Shown here: positions 25,701 through 38,790 of the stretch, piece by piece
Layout: each line of letters opens with the position of its first letter
How positions within the stretch are numbered: position 1 is the first letter of the stretch
Origin: Rhopalosiphum padi
Taxonomy: Eukaryota > Arthropoda > Insecta > Hemiptera > Aphididae
Length of the DNA: 64,000 nt
Reading direction: 5' to 3'
Assembly (NCBI RefSeq): GCF_020882245.1
Contig: NC_083599.1
Coordinates: 8,060,001 to 8,124,000, forward strand
The notes under the pieces: generated by a model
What the model was told of the DNA's origin: nothing
Seen by the model: the letters and a program-made list of their open reading frames with translations, nothing else
Databases searched by the model: none
Program-made: the position numbers and the translations under genes

Positions 25701-26260
25701 AGTTCGTAGCACGTGTGTGTTAACTTATTTTATACGGTAGCTTAATTTTCTCTAGAGAAAATTAGTTTTGGACTTCAGTATTGAGATGTAAATAACTAAA
25801 TAATTATTATTGAGAGCATTATGCTTAAAAAGCCTTATGTACTTATGATTGTACAAATTATTAATATTAATCAAAATCAGATTTTTATTGTTACTAAATT
25901 CTATTTTTACTAAATAAATTAGCATCATGTACATGTACATTTATTCAATATGTGGAGTACAATAATGTGCAGGATTTATCGTTTCTTAATACATAATTAT
26001 TATTGTTTAAATTCAAATCAAAGCAACTAATTTTATTTTTATTATTTCTTACACTTGCAAAAAAATTTAAATATGTAAAATGGACAAAAATGGTACATTG
26101 AAGATTATGTTTTAATTTATCAAGATAAAGAAAAAAACTATTTTTAATCAAATTTATATTTTGATTTTACCTTTATTGTAGTAAGTGAATTGAAAAAAAA
26201 GCGTTTGTAAAATTATTAACTTATTTTTATTTTTATTATCTTAAGTATGGCTACAAGCTA
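25700..26260. repeat. Shared flank of KDM4 copy 2
   Basis: From about 25,940 it matches the flank of copy 1 at about 8,800-9,110. An extra segment of roughly 0.2 kb (25,725-25,930) separates exon tail and flank here but not in copy 1. The minus-strand frames at 25,752-26,151 are not credible genes. Confidence 0.6.
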
Positions 26261-26646
26261 TGATTTTATATTTTTAGTAAAATGTATTTTTAATTTTTAG
26301 TTAAGTTATGTGATATAATATGTAATTATTTTTTTTATATTTTATAAAATTATACTTATACTCTTATAGAAAATAATAGGCAATACAGATAAGTATTTTG
26401 ATGTACCAATTATAGGATATTTTATTCTTCTATATGTAGTATAACTCCTTCTGTTTTCTATAGTTAATATCACTATACAAACTATATAATATTGTATTTA
26501 GGTCTAATAACTTGTTATACATTAGACAAAATATAATGTTGAAGACAGATTTTTATTCATTAACAAGTAGATTTTAGTTGATTACCTTAGCTAGAATGCT
26601 AAAAGTTAAATAAAAAATTTCAATTTTAATACACCGAATTAACAGC
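26261..26646. other. No gene seen
   Basis: A+T-rich intergenic DNA. Confidence 0.5.
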
Positions 26647-26647
26647 C

Positions 26648-26720
26648 GTTTACATGCATTTAACTCCGAGAGTTAATTAATACGAATTTAGTTAAATCGA
26701 ATTTAACTGTGCATGTAAAC
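26648..26720. repeat. Small palindromic repeat, possible MITE
   Basis: Arms GTTTACATGCA and TGCATGTAAAC face each other over 73 bp, with further inverted AGTTAA/TTAACT motifs inside. No certain target duplication was seen. Confidence 0.5.
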
Positions 26721-27947
26721 GTAGTAATAGTGATTATATTGATTATTATTATTGTATAATGTTTTAGCAAAACTGGATTTTTGGAGGGTCGTTCAGCGTT
26801 CGTGTCCGTTTTGCAGTCAACACTCATTTCAATCTGTAAGTTTACACTTTGTTAATTTATTATAATAAGTTACTAAAATACAATGTCCTACGAAAAATAT
26901 TTCTATTACGCGATATATATTTATAGACAAGCATTAATTATTTTATATTTTTGAATTTTTTTTTTAAAATTGTAGTTTATACTGCCCGTATACGTTTCTC
27001 GGTCCCTTTCAAATCATAAATAATATCAATTTATTTATTGTATATAATATCTTAATTATTCATTATTACAATTTGAAAATAAATTGGTATTCGTCATAAC
27101 TCATAATTTTATTATACCCAAAAAGCAACCGAAAATATTTACATTTTGGTTGTTGTCTAACGTCATTATAAACTCCTTGAGAATCACAAGTCACAACCAG
27201 ACATATCCAAATATTATAATATTTGAGGCGGAACTATACTAACCATAGTACAACAAAAATAGTTGTGGTTTTAACTTTTTTGATTAAACAAAAATTACAA
27301 CTCATATTAGTATCAAAACACTAATAAAGTAATTACAAAATAATATTCTTGTTTTTAAATCGTTTGAAAAAAACGGAATCGTTTACAATTTAATAAATTA
27401 TAAGTCTTCTTTAAATTTCTGTACAATCACTCATGTCTCATAGGTACGAAGTTTCTATGTAGAAAAATCACAAACCCAATATTTGTGTGTATCTATTAGC
27501 AATTGTCTATTTATAATTTATAAAGTATGTCACGACTAATTTGTGACAATATTTAGGTTATTAGCATAATTATTTACAAATAAATTATTTGTATTATTAA
27601 AAAACGAAAATAATTATATTTATTTATTCATCTAAATACAGATCCACTAAATATGTATTTGTATGCGAAGTTCATTGAGAAAATATATAATTTGAGCTAT
27701 AAGTTATGAGTTAATTCAAATAATTTATTCATAAAATAATATACATATATATTTTTATATATTTCCCACATAGCACAGTATATTCGTATTGTATATGGCA
27801 TTTCTTAAATCTACTTAGTATTTTATAGATATCTCAGCATTACAAAGAATATTTTTAAATTATACGACTTTGGATATCATTTATAGAATACGTTTATAAC
27901 ATTATATACAAATGTTTTGCTATTTATACTTAATATATATATATATA
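26721..27947. other. No gene seen
   Basis: A+T-rich DNA that ends in a TA microsatellite just before the inverted-repeat element at 27,948. Confidence 0.5.
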
Positions 27948-28656
27948 TGTTACCGCGAATGTCCGCAATTGGTGAGTGCTGACAGTCACCAGTTAATGTC
28001 GTCATACACCAAATTCATTGGTGAATGTTGACATATTGATTAAATTTGTACTATTTGTAAACATTTACTAGCGAATGTCGACATTTATATAACGATATTG
28101 GTGAATGTTGGCAATACCGATATTATTTAATCTGATATTATCTAAAATTCTAGTACCTACAAGATGTAATTGCAAAACAAAGTGCACCACAAAAAAGTGT
28201 GGTTGTAGGAATGTTGGCATTTTATGCAGTTCAAAATGTCATGACAGTTTGTCATGTTGCAATAAAAAGTAGAACAATTTTCGTCGTTGTTTTAAAATAA
28301 TAACTTTTATATGGCAAAATAATCATAATTTAAATTAATAATACAGGTATAATATTGTTCAATAATAATAATCTTATTAATAAAAGTAATTGTTAATATT
28401 TATAACTAAACATATAATTTCTATTTTATATTATTGTCTATACTCAATAGTACTATACTACAATACTATGTGCGAATACGTAACCTAGCTATGTCAACAT
28501 TAACCAAAACCGTGTTGTGTATGTCAACATTCACTAGTACATGATGATGATGTCTATATTATTTTAATTTTTCAACATTCACCAATTTAGTAGGTGTATG
28601 TCGATATTCACTAGGTGATTGTCAGCACTCACCAGTTGCGGACATTCACAGTAACA
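27948..28656 (+). mobile_element. 0.7-kb inverted-repeat element, Ginger/KRBA2-like derivative
   Basis: The ends TGTTACCGCGAATGTCCGCA and TGCGGACATTCACAGTAACA are imperfect inverted repeats. The inversion continues inward for roughly 150 bp, built of repeated GGTGAATGTTGACAT-like units. Such subterminal repeats are typical transposase binding sites. The only coding remnant is a cysteine-rich tail (28,162-28,272). TGT...ACA ends and that tail suggest a deletion derivative of an integrase-encoding (Ginger-like) element. No perfect target duplication is evident in the flanking TA repeat. Confidence 0.7.
28162..28272 (+). pseudogene. Cysteine-rich C-terminal tail of a KRBA2/Ginger-like integrase
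   Basis: The frame ending at TAG (28,270-28,272) reads CNCKTKC...KKCGCRNVG.LCSSKCH, then SCCNKK, a closely spaced Cys pattern that would bind zinc. It matches the C-terminal tail found after the rve integrase core in KRBA2-like proteins. No integrase core is present, so only the 3' end of the ancestral gene survives. Confidence 0.6.
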
Positions 28657-30104
28657 TAATATATAGTTAATGAGTCATATTCATATAAAATTTTCTCCCT
28701 GATATATATTGTATATCAATTAAATAATATATTTTATTACTTTATTAGGTATATTCAGTTCATAAACTGAGTATATCAGATACAGAAATTATTTATTGAA
28801 AACAATGAAAACTGATTTTTAAGCAAGTATACTAATTCTCCATATCGGTTGTTATAATATATTATAGAAAGTGAAAAAATGCATATATATATATGTATTT
28901 TAATGTTTAATATTTAAAAGTTGTTTAATAATAAAATATAGGGTTTTATATTAAAACTAGTCCCGTTTTTACACAAAATATGTATCTAAGGTAGAGAAAT
29001 ATAAATTCAGTGATAACTCAATTTCGTCAAAAATTGGAACGTTTCCCCTCCTTTCTACAATTAGTAAGCAATTTATATGAATTATATAGTAATATAATAT
29101 CAGTGGTGTGATAAGCATTTTTTGAGCCTTAATCAAAGTATTTAAACAATGACCCCCACTATACCCTCTACAACATAATATATAATCTAAAACTGTACGG
29201 TAGTTTAGAATTTTCATTAAAGAGCAAAAGCCATTTAAACAATTTAATATAAAAAAAATTCTACGTTAATTAATTATCATTCATCCACACAAATTTTAAT
29301 TTTTAAGTTCAACATAAATTTCTAGGGCTTTGCAATTATATAAGATAAATGTCATTTACCACGCCACTGTATTATAATATATATATATATATATATAGGT
29401 ATAAGTTTAATTTGTAAAACAAGGTTTCCAATTCATGCCAAACCTGAGATGAAAATTTAACTAATATCAACTAAGACTGATAGTATATCTGCAGTTGTAA
29501 TAATAAAAAGCAATTTTAATCATCTTATTAAAATTTTAAGTCCTGTTTATAATATATTCTATTCTTATTTTAGGACTAATAATTAATTCTAAATTGTTTG
29601 AATTAAATAAATACTTTTTGTTATTGTAAATAATCCTTATAGATAATTTGTTGCATTAATACTATTGAAATAAAATAGGGGTCTATGAAAAAAAAGTGGT
29701 TATAAAAAAGATTCCATGAATAAAAAAAAATTAAGTAATCCTGCTCTAGGCAATTTCTATATTATTTGTGCAAAAAGTAATAGTAAACTACTGCACAACT
29801 TCCTACTTAAAAAAAATAATAACTGAATGGTGGGCGGAAATAACGTGCTAAGAAGCAATCTCAATATATTTTAAGGAACAAAAAATTCTCAGAATGTTTT
29901 TATTGTACACAAATACACAATCACCGTATACAAACTTATAAACTTGCATACGGCAAAAAAAAATTTTGTTTTTAGTTGTTCCTATAAAATTTACAAATTG
30001 CTACATAACACGTTATTACCGCCCACCCATCAATTTACTAACATACAAAAAGTAAATAACTAAAAATAAAATAGAATCAAGATTTGTGTTTAAAAAAAAT
30101 TTTA
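28657..30104. other. No gene seen upstream of the RpS3 3' end
   Basis: A+T-rich DNA with a TA microsatellite at about 29,377-29,398. The 82-codon minus frame at 28,969-29,217 has no recognisable domain. Confidence 0.5.
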
Positions 30105-30105
30105 G

Positions 30106-30111
30106 TTTATT
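30106..30111 (-). terminator. Poly(A) signal AATAAA of the RpS3-like gene
   Basis: AATAAA on the minus strand lies 13 bases beyond the stop codon, giving a very short 3' UTR as is usual for ribosomal protein genes. Confidence 0.6.
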
Positions 30112-30124
30112 TTATACAATCATT

Positions 30125-33100
30125 TCAACCAACAAGTACAACTGGAACAGTAGGTACTGCTACTTCAGGTTTAGATTTAATATCACTCGTTAGTGCTATG
30201 GGTAGAATTTCTTCCTTGGGCTCTTTAACACTAACATTATCTGGCAAAGGCTTCTTTGGGCCAAGTTTACCTGATTGGTCCCATGGCAACATAATTTTTA
30301 CCTTGATACCCAAAACTCCTAAAAAGTACATATTTTAAATTATTAATTATTAATAATTTTCACAAAAAGAATATTAACATTTACAACAATTACCTTGTCT
30401 TAACAAAACGTGTTTAGTAGCCACATTGATATAATCATTGCATGGGTCACCACTGTGAATCATAAGTCCATCAACGAATTTCATCGACTTGGCACGTTGA
30501 CCTTTTATTTTACCAGCCACTATGACTTCACATCCCTTAGCTCCACTTTCCATGGTGAATCTCAATACACTATTACATGCACTCCTGACAGTTAGACCAC
30601 CAATCAACTTGTAACATAATAATTCTGCTTGAGTTACAGCACACAATCCACGTTGTGCTATTTTCTCAATAAAAATTTCAACTTCCTTATCTTTGAAGTC
30701 AAAACGCTTTTGGATGAGAGATTTAAGTTCACGAATTCGGCGTCCCCTATCACCCAATACGTTTTGGACATATGCTGCAGAAATAATAATTTCTGTACGC
30801 GATGGAGCAGCACGAACATCAACACCAGAATAACCATCTTCAGCAAGTTCTCGTGTCAAGAACTCGTGGAGTTCTGCACGTAACATACCATCCGACACAA
30901 ACTAAAAAAAAAGACAAAACTAATATTATAATAATTAATAACTGATAAATTTTACATATAGGTATAGTACCAGTCTAGTGATAAGCATTTTGTCTTTTCT
31001 ATCAGACTATTTCTATTTTATTTTTTTGTAGGAAAAAATGATTTCATCATAGGTACAATTGGTTTTTTAACAATCTATTGAACTCAACAATTTGAAATTT
31101 ACTGAATCAGAAAAATATGGAGAATATGTTAACTTTCAGAGCAAAAATTACCGACCGGAATTATTTTCATCGACCGGTTTTTTAATTTATCTTTACAGTT
31201 TTACAAAGGAATTTTGAAGTTGAAAATTCGTAAAATTTTTGTGATTTATACCTAGCTAACTCTTTTTATAATATATTTTTATGGCGTGTTTAGTGTTTAC
31301 TTACCTAATACATATAGTTTTAACGAACTACAAAGTTTTATTTAATCGAAATTGAACCAAATGTGACTGAAATAGGTACATACATTAATTGAATGTTGAT
31401 TATCTTTAGTAATTTATTCAATTTTTTTTATAATTTTTAGACATAATCAGAAATTCAGACATCATCAGTAAATAACAATAGGTACTATATAACAAGTACG
31501 TTTTATTTTATTTGAATTACGCACTAGCCATCATATATTATATTATATAAATACATAATAGTATGTTTAAAACAATTATATTGTATATTATTATAATTAA
31601 ATATATGGACCTGGACACCTGGTATGTGATAGTTCGATAATATTTTTGCCATAATAATATAAAACAATAGTAGGTTTACTTATTTTTTTTAAATTAAACA
31701 ATTTTTCATATGCAATATTGTTCAATTTTTTTTTACATAATATGTAATACAATATATTATGTAATATTATATAGGTCTTCTTCTTATCGTGTCGGTTATA
31801 TTATATAGGTTATCCTAGGGTATGAAGCTTAATAGGTATAATATATAATTACTTAGTTTGCTGGATAATTATGATAATCTATCTAACAATATTTGTAGCA
31901 TCATTACCCAAATAATCCCATAAAAATATATTGCGATCAACTTGGTTTATTACACTACAACAATGTAATTCTAAGAAAACAAAAATACTTTAAAATAAAT
32001 GTTTTATTTAAGTATTTGTTATGAATATATACAACTATACATATTAGTAAATAGTGAAATTATATATAAACCATATTATGAACTATAAGTAGGTACAGTA
32101 GGAGAAAGTGTGTGTGGCGTTTGCTCCATTCCAATTATCTAGAATAATATTTATAATAGTTATATAGAGTATACCTAAAATGATTAAAAGCTATAGATCA
32201 AAAAGAAGAAAAATCCAAGAAGAAATAAATTTATATGAGTCTAATCTTTTCAATAATAACAAATCAACTAATGGTTTTATAAATAATAATAATAATATAA
32301 TAGACTCGCAGCCCTCTTGTTCTTGACAATCAGTTCCTTTAATAAGTGAAACACAAAATGATGAAAGTACAGGATTATCATTTAATGATAAATTAGTATT
32401 AGGTAGGTACATATTTTTATTAAGTAGAATTATATAGAATAATATTATAGATGTATCACAAATTAGGTAGGTATTATTATTGTACATAGATAGCATCTAT
32501 ACATATTCTATACTCAATAGTATTATTTAACACAAATTCTCATTGAAATTTAAATATATTTCTCATATATTACATGAGTTATGATAAAATTTGCATTGAT
32601 TTTTTATTCTCATTTCAAAAGTCTAAAGTTCATAGGTATCTGCAACCACCTAATTAATCTACAAATTATATTATTACTATAAGTTATACCCACTTGTTAA
32701 AATATAATAAAAATTATCTGCTTTTAGGAATAGGTACTTAATATTAAAGTAAAAATAATAGTATTAGGTAACTACATAATGTAGGTATATAATATATATA
32801 TTATACATATTATTATCAGTAAATTATTATTAACCTTTAAAAGAATAAAAAAAATATATATTAATTACATGTTGATTCATCCATTTATGTTTCTTTTAAC
32901 ATACATTTTCCAGAATAGCAGATTATTTAGAAATATTTAAAATAATTTAGGAAGTCGTTAAAAATTGAAATTTTTAAAAACAATACTTTTTTATTGTTAT
33001 CCTTTTTTAAGTTTTTAAATACTTTTAATTTAATATTCCTATCAGCAGAATATTTTTCTGAAAATTTCAATACCTATTTAAAAATCAAATATTTAATGAG

Positions 33101-36100
33101 TAGTTAGATACATATTTAATTAACAAAACACTCAATACCTATACTTAATAAATTATTGATTACCTAATTAACAGTTTTTTTAAGGATCTCAATAATCTAC
33201 TAGCTTCATAGATGATGTATAAATAATATTTATATTCTAGGTATACCTAGACTTGATGATATTAATACTGATGATGAGTCATCATTTAATAATACATTTT
33301 TAGACTGGTAAATAACATATGGAATACGTTAAAATGCATTTTCTTCATTATTGAAAATTCTTAAAAATCATAAATGTTTTAAAACAACATTACCTGCAGA
33401 CTATAGAACATTATTTGGATTTAGTTCAAATAGTGTAGTTTAATATTAAAAATTATGTTATATCATGAAAATATTATCATTTTGGATTTGCTGGTGGTAT
33501 TAAACAATTTTCTAATTATTGCACTGAAGATGAAATAAAAATTGCTATCGGTGTGGACAGACTTCCACTTACTAAAAGCAGTTTCAGTACTTTTTGGCCA
33601 ATTTTAGGTTACATATTTCCATTTAATAAATTTGTATTCCCCATTGGAATTTACTGGGGAAATGAGAAACCTACAGATAGCAATCATTTTATGAATGATT
33701 TTATATATGAGACTAAATTCTTAATTGAAAACCGCATTGAGTTAAACAATATAATGAAAAAGGTATCAATATTTGTATTTTCTTGTGATATGCCAGCCAA
33801 ATCATTTCTTTTAAAAACAAAAGGTTATTCTTGTTTTAATTCTTGTAACCTTTGTGTACAAGAAGGAGATTATATTAACAATGGGTGTGCTTCCCCTTTT
33901 ATAAAGACCCTAGTGCAAAAAGAACATATGAAAATTATATAAACAAAACTTATGATGATCATCATTTTTATGTATCAAATGAAAATATTTGAATAATATT
34001 ATTCACCAATATTGATATTGTACAAATATTTGCTTTAGATTACATGCATACAATTTGTCTTGGTATAGTAAGAAAATTGATAATATTTTGGATCTATGAG
34101 GGACCATTAAATGTTTGTTTGCCTAGTAAACAAGCACATAAAATTACTGAATTATTGTTAAAACTCAAACCGTATATAACTTGTGACTTTTCACGAAAAC
34201 CACGAGAAGTAGAAGCAATATATTACTGGAAAGCCACAGAAATGAGACAATTTTTATTACGTCATAATGGTCCTTTAGTTATCAGACTCGTCAAAAGTTA
34301 TTGCACTTTCAGAAATAAAAAAAAAACGAGGTTTTTCCTATGAATGAAATAGCATTTATGCAACACCTATTTTACACTCATCTAAAATTGTATGACTTGT
34401 AAAAAATAAATGTAAGTCCAGTATATATATTAATTCTATTTACCTAATGTCCTAATACCTATAGGCAGTATTTATATAGCAGTATTTCCCAATCTTAGTA
34501 TACATAGTTCATCATAGTTATTGCAATGTTTTATGATATTTTTTTATTGTAGTATAATATATCTAAACTCATTATAAATAGTTTTTGTTTAAAAAATTGG
34601 TGAGAATTAATATTTCACTTTATTTCATATAGCTATATTCATCAGCATTATGTGGTCAGTTTTACATTTTTTCGCTGATGATTCTGTCGAAGCAGTTCCC
34701 GAACATTGGTTTAAGGATCAAAAGTGTGCATGGCCTATTAAATCATCTAATGTGAATATATTAATAGAAAAAAGAGTAATAGCAAATCCATTGGAGTTTC
34801 AGTATCTTGAAGCCAGACTTCTATCCAATAATATAGGTAAACTTCCATTTCACACAATTTTCTGTTTAATGAAACACCTTTGAGAACTATAACCAAATTA
34901 GAATCACATTTATGTAATTCTATAAAATATAAAGGTATAAAGAAGTTTCATTGTATTTAGAAATTACTAATTTTAAATGATTACATATTATATTATTTGA
35001 GTTTTATATTAGGTAAAAATTTATTATTATACAAAATAAGATGATCCAATTTTAGGTACACTAATTGAAGCTTGTTTAAAGGTTAAAAAGGCTACTGTTA
35101 CGTCTGAACTCCCTTCTGCTGATGATACATCAACGTTTTTTTAAACTAGAACTAAAAAAAAATAAAGTTTTCCGTCAATTCCAGTACATACTGAATCTGA
35201 TGGAAAGTATAGGTAATAGTGTGAGAATAATACATTTTACTAATAGCAATCCGTATATTTTACTACTCATAGTTATATTGTTTTATATTAGCAGCTGATG
35301 ATGAAGACAAAGACCAAACATTTTAATAAACAACGGATAAAAATGGTAGGTATTTAAAATTGTCTACAATATTTTTTAATATTGTATTAATTTATTTAAA
35401 TTTCATAAATTATTATTTAAACAATTGTATTTGGACTTAACTTAAATTACCTATATTTTGTTTTATAGTTTTTACTTCCACTTCCTGTATTTTAAAAAGG
35501 TCATTTGAATTTGATGAAAATATTTCTGGTTTAGTTATTATTAATAATGAATTATTATTTATAGCAGAAGGTAATAATAGTGTTAAAATGTTTAATATTT
35601 GTCATGTAAATATTTTTTAAAAAAATACCTAATTTACAGAAATGCACGATTTAGACAAAACTAAAATTAATTTAAACAGTGAAAAAATACAGAATTCAAT
35701 AATGATAACTCCTGCTACTTCTTCTGTTAAACGTAATTCTTTTTATCATCTATTTCTTAAGCAATTTGATGAACTAATTTTATCTTTCATTGTTGTGTTT
35801 ATAATTTATATGTAATTTAAATTTATGTTTTATATACAATATTATATTTTATGAAATTTATATTACAGCCAAGATATATTTTATGTTTCAAATATATAGG
35901 TTTATTTGATAGTTTAAGAAATAAAGCATCAAGTTCTAAAAAGTATAAGATGAATGATAATAAACCAGTTGAAGATGATCAGTATAATGGTAAATAAATA
36001 CATCAATATAAATGTGTTAGGTGTATATAGCACATACATTTTATTGTATACAACACGTTGATATATATGTATATTTTTTTTTAGAGCTTCATAAGCATAT

Positions 36101-38652
36101 AATAAAATTATTAACAGGAATTAAGTATTTTACTTCAGCTTACAGTGTTGAATGTTTAAAAAATATTTCAAAAACTATTATTGAAAAGTTATCTGCAAAC
36201 GAAACAATTACAACACAAAGTAATGATGAAAATGCCACTTTTTATGATGTTTGGCCAATTGAATGTGAAAGTGATTTAAATCATCAAGAAGAATGCTTGA
36301 AGGATGTAACATAACGAAATACAATGGTAAGATACAGTGATTTTAATATATACATTATATATAAGTACCTAAAATTTAAATGTTATCAGATACAAAATAT
36401 TATGTAATACCTTTCTATATATTATTAAAGTATATATTGTTTACATCAAAGATCATGTTTTTTTATTCGTATTATAATTGTCTGTTGTAGATCCAACAGT
36501 TGGCAAAATTATCTGATAAGAATATATATCAGTCAGGCAAATCATGAAACATGTATTTAGTGATACATTTTTAAAGCAATACCTGGGTTTTAAAGGAAAA
36601 AGTATTTTTTCAAAATTAAAAATTGCCAATTAATATTTGGTAAGTAAAACATAATTATGTCTTCAATATGATATAGTTTATTATATAGGATGATTTTTTA
36701 AATATACTCCCAATTTTTATGCCTTAATGCGTGTATATATTTTATATCAAAATATATTATTAAATTATGATTTTTGGAATTTTTACATACACTTGATTAA
36801 ACTTTTGAATACTTGAGATTTTTTTGTACCATATAATGGAGGGTCCTGTGACAATATAAAATTCCGGTTTTAAAGTTGGAACTCAATTCTAAAATTTTTA
36901 GCTATTTAGCAAATAATTTTTTTTTTAGTAATGTTTTGATCTTTGTTCAAAAATTAGATAAATACTAGATCCAATATTTCATCTAGTTTATTTGTCAAAC
37001 CATTTTTAACGGTTATTATTTATTACACTATTATGTATTGACATCAGTGCAAACATTTCAATTACTCAAAAACAATTCATTAGAATTTTTATTTAAATTC
37101 ATAATAATTACAGAAAAAGGAGGGAAATTCTAATTTGAAAAATATTGTATCACCACAGTGCTCTTAAGCATGTATAAAAATATTAAGAATTTGAAAATAT
37201 ATAATATAAACTTATTTAAGTATACTAATAAATATTCATAATTTTAGAATCCGAATAATTTTTTACTGTAAAAGTGAAAAATGGGGATGAGCATCGTTAA
37301 AGTTCACCTCAACTATACAACATTACTCATAAATATTTAAAATATTATAAATACCATAAAAGCATAATCATATTATCTAAAATTATATTATGCTTACGCA
37401 TAATATTTATTCAATATATTTATATAAATAATAATGTTGTCATATTATTATTTCAGAAGATATTATAAGAAGTATCAAACTTTTTGAAAATACTCCTGTT
37501 AAAGATATAGAGCATTCGATCAAAAGTTGGCTCAAGGATCCAATAGATTGTCGAGAAAAAGTGGCAAGATAACCAGTTGTTCTCTGTCAACATCTATATC
37601 AGATATTTTATTTTATTTTATTTTACAAATATTATAAACTACAGCTATTATGATTTGTTTTCAAGTATAATATTATAATTAAACAATGTAACAATAAGTA
37701 TTATGTATACAGTAATTTTTTATTATTATAACCAAGTTAAGGTTTACATTCTTTTTGTTTTATTATAGTAATATAATATTATTTCAATATTAAATTTATT
37801 AAATATTTATATGCTATAACTCATGCTCAACATGTAATAACGAAATGTGGATGATTAATTTTCTAGGTATGTACCTATATATTTCATAACATGTTGAAAA
37901 TATAAAATATAAGTTTCAGTTAATATGAAAAACACATCATCGAAATACATGAGTATATTATCAAAATATTATAGAAAAATGTTGGTATATATTTTTAACA
38001 CATGAAAAGATAATATTTTTAACATATTACAGTATATATTTCCTAAATATTGTAAATCCATATTAAACCAATGGGATCATTTCTGCCAACACATGTATAA
38101 CACATTTTTAATATATTTCTGTGATATAAATTGCATACCGGTAAATATAGATAAGTGAAAAATAATTAATATACTAAGTGTACAATTTCAAATTTTTTTA
38201 TTAAGATCTATGTATTATGCTTTTAAATATATTATTGCTATATATTTTGTTAAAATTAACCCTAACATTGGCGAAATTATCTTAGATTACGTTAATATTA
38301 ATCTAACATTATTATCTATTTTTTATACAGTTATTTCAAATCAATAAGCAAAAATTGATCGTGAATAGCAAATACATTTTTATAATAGATATTTACAAAT
38401 ACATATATAATACATTAATTGTAAATGGCGTACGATGACAGACACAATAGGAATGATTATTTTATAAAAAATATTTCATGTAATGTATCATGTCATTTTT
38501 TTCAAAAATTTTAATAAAAAGCAATGTGTTGTAAGATATTATTGTAATAAGTTAATCAAGTTTTTAATAATGAAATAGAAAACATGCTAGGTGCATAATA
38601 ATATAAGTACTCACTCGTTTCTTAACAGAACTCATTTTAGTTGGCATCTTTT
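30125..38652 (-). CDS. RpS3: Ribosomal protein S3-like gene, intact, diverged
   Basis: Coding exons are 38,647-38,615, 30,901-30,394 and 30,318-30,125 (stop TGA). All junctions obey GT/AG and together they give 244 codons, the usual length for uS3. The protein starts MPTKMSSVKKRFVSDGM. A type-2 KH domain carries the GDRG loop (residues 61-64), and the C-terminal S3 fold has MESGAKGCEV and GQRAKSMKFVDGLMIHSGDP. uS3 lines the mRNA entry of the 40S subunit. Compared with the near-invariant family, several core positions differ: AELLCYK for AESLRYK, RSACNS for RRACYG, RFT for RFI. This suggests a fast-evolving duplicate rather than the main gene. The 7.7-kb intron holds a CACTA-like element in the opposite strand. 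Confidence 0.9.
32180..34380 (+). pseudogene. CACTA-like transposase inside the RpS3 intron
   Basis: The first exon (about 32,180-32,401) starts MIKSYRSKRRKIQEE, like the copy at 61.48 kb, and contains a stop. A second segment from 33,241 has the LLKILKNHKCF motif and then DRLPLTKS..STFWPILG, GIYWGNEKP, and FSCDMPAKSFLL...GY.CFNSCN.C (33,553-33,942). The third (34,044-34,343) has MHTICLGIVRKLIIFW, DFSRKPRE and YWKATEMRQFLLRHNGPLV. The order equals a Transposase_21/DUF4218-like protein of the CACTA group. Stops and frame changes separate the blocks. The DUF4218-like C-terminus is missing after 34,380. Transcription would oppose RpS3. Confidence 0.8.
34650..37572 (+). pseudogene. DUF4806-like gene paired with the transposase
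   Basis: Several small exons can be traced. 34,650-34,843 reads MWSVLHFFADDSVEAVPEHW...CAWPIKS...ARLLSNNIG. About 35,055 on reads GTLIEACLKVKKATVTSELPS. 35,640-35,735, 35,900-35,992 and 36,084-36,313 are acidic or charged linkers. About 36,540-36,630 has LKQYLGFKGKSIFSKLKI, and 37,457-37,572 has DIIRSI and IKSWLKDPIDCREKVAR followed by TAA. N-terminal V..F...SVE.VP..W...C.WP and C-terminal elements match insect DUF4806 proteins, whose function is unknown. Here some exons carry early stops. It follows the transposase by about 0.3 kb in the same orientation, as at 62.8 kb. Confidence 0.65.
38615..38652 (-). other. RpS3: RpS3-like exon 2 (start codon exon)
   Basis: A 38-base exon carries the ATG (38,647-38,645) and 11 codons. 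The acceptor is TTTTTTAG (38,653-38,654) and the donor CGA/GTGAGT (38,613-38,614). Confidence 0.85.
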
Positions 38653-38726
38653 CTAAAAAACAATGTATTTCACATAAAGTATTGAAATGTTGTTTTTAAT
38701 ACGATATAAAATTTCTAAAATCTTAC

Positions 38727-38790
38727 CTTGTTACTTATTTCTGAAGGGTGAGTGCAAAATCAAATTTGAAAGGACGCTACAATTTTCTAG
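38727..38790 (-). promoter_or_regulatory. RpS3: RpS3-like 5' UTR exon and probable start site region
   Basis: A CAAG/GTAAGA donor at 38,727/38,726 fits a short non-coding first exon before a 74-bp intron. A pyrimidine tract (CCTTTC, minus strand, about 38,768-38,773) could be the 5'-terminal oligopyrimidine start usual for ribosomal protein mRNAs. The exact start site is inferred. Confidence 0.5.

Noticed and set aside
30410..30883. Plus-strand and alternative minus-strand frames across the RpS3 exon
   Set aside because: Shadows of the RpS3-like exon on the minus strand.
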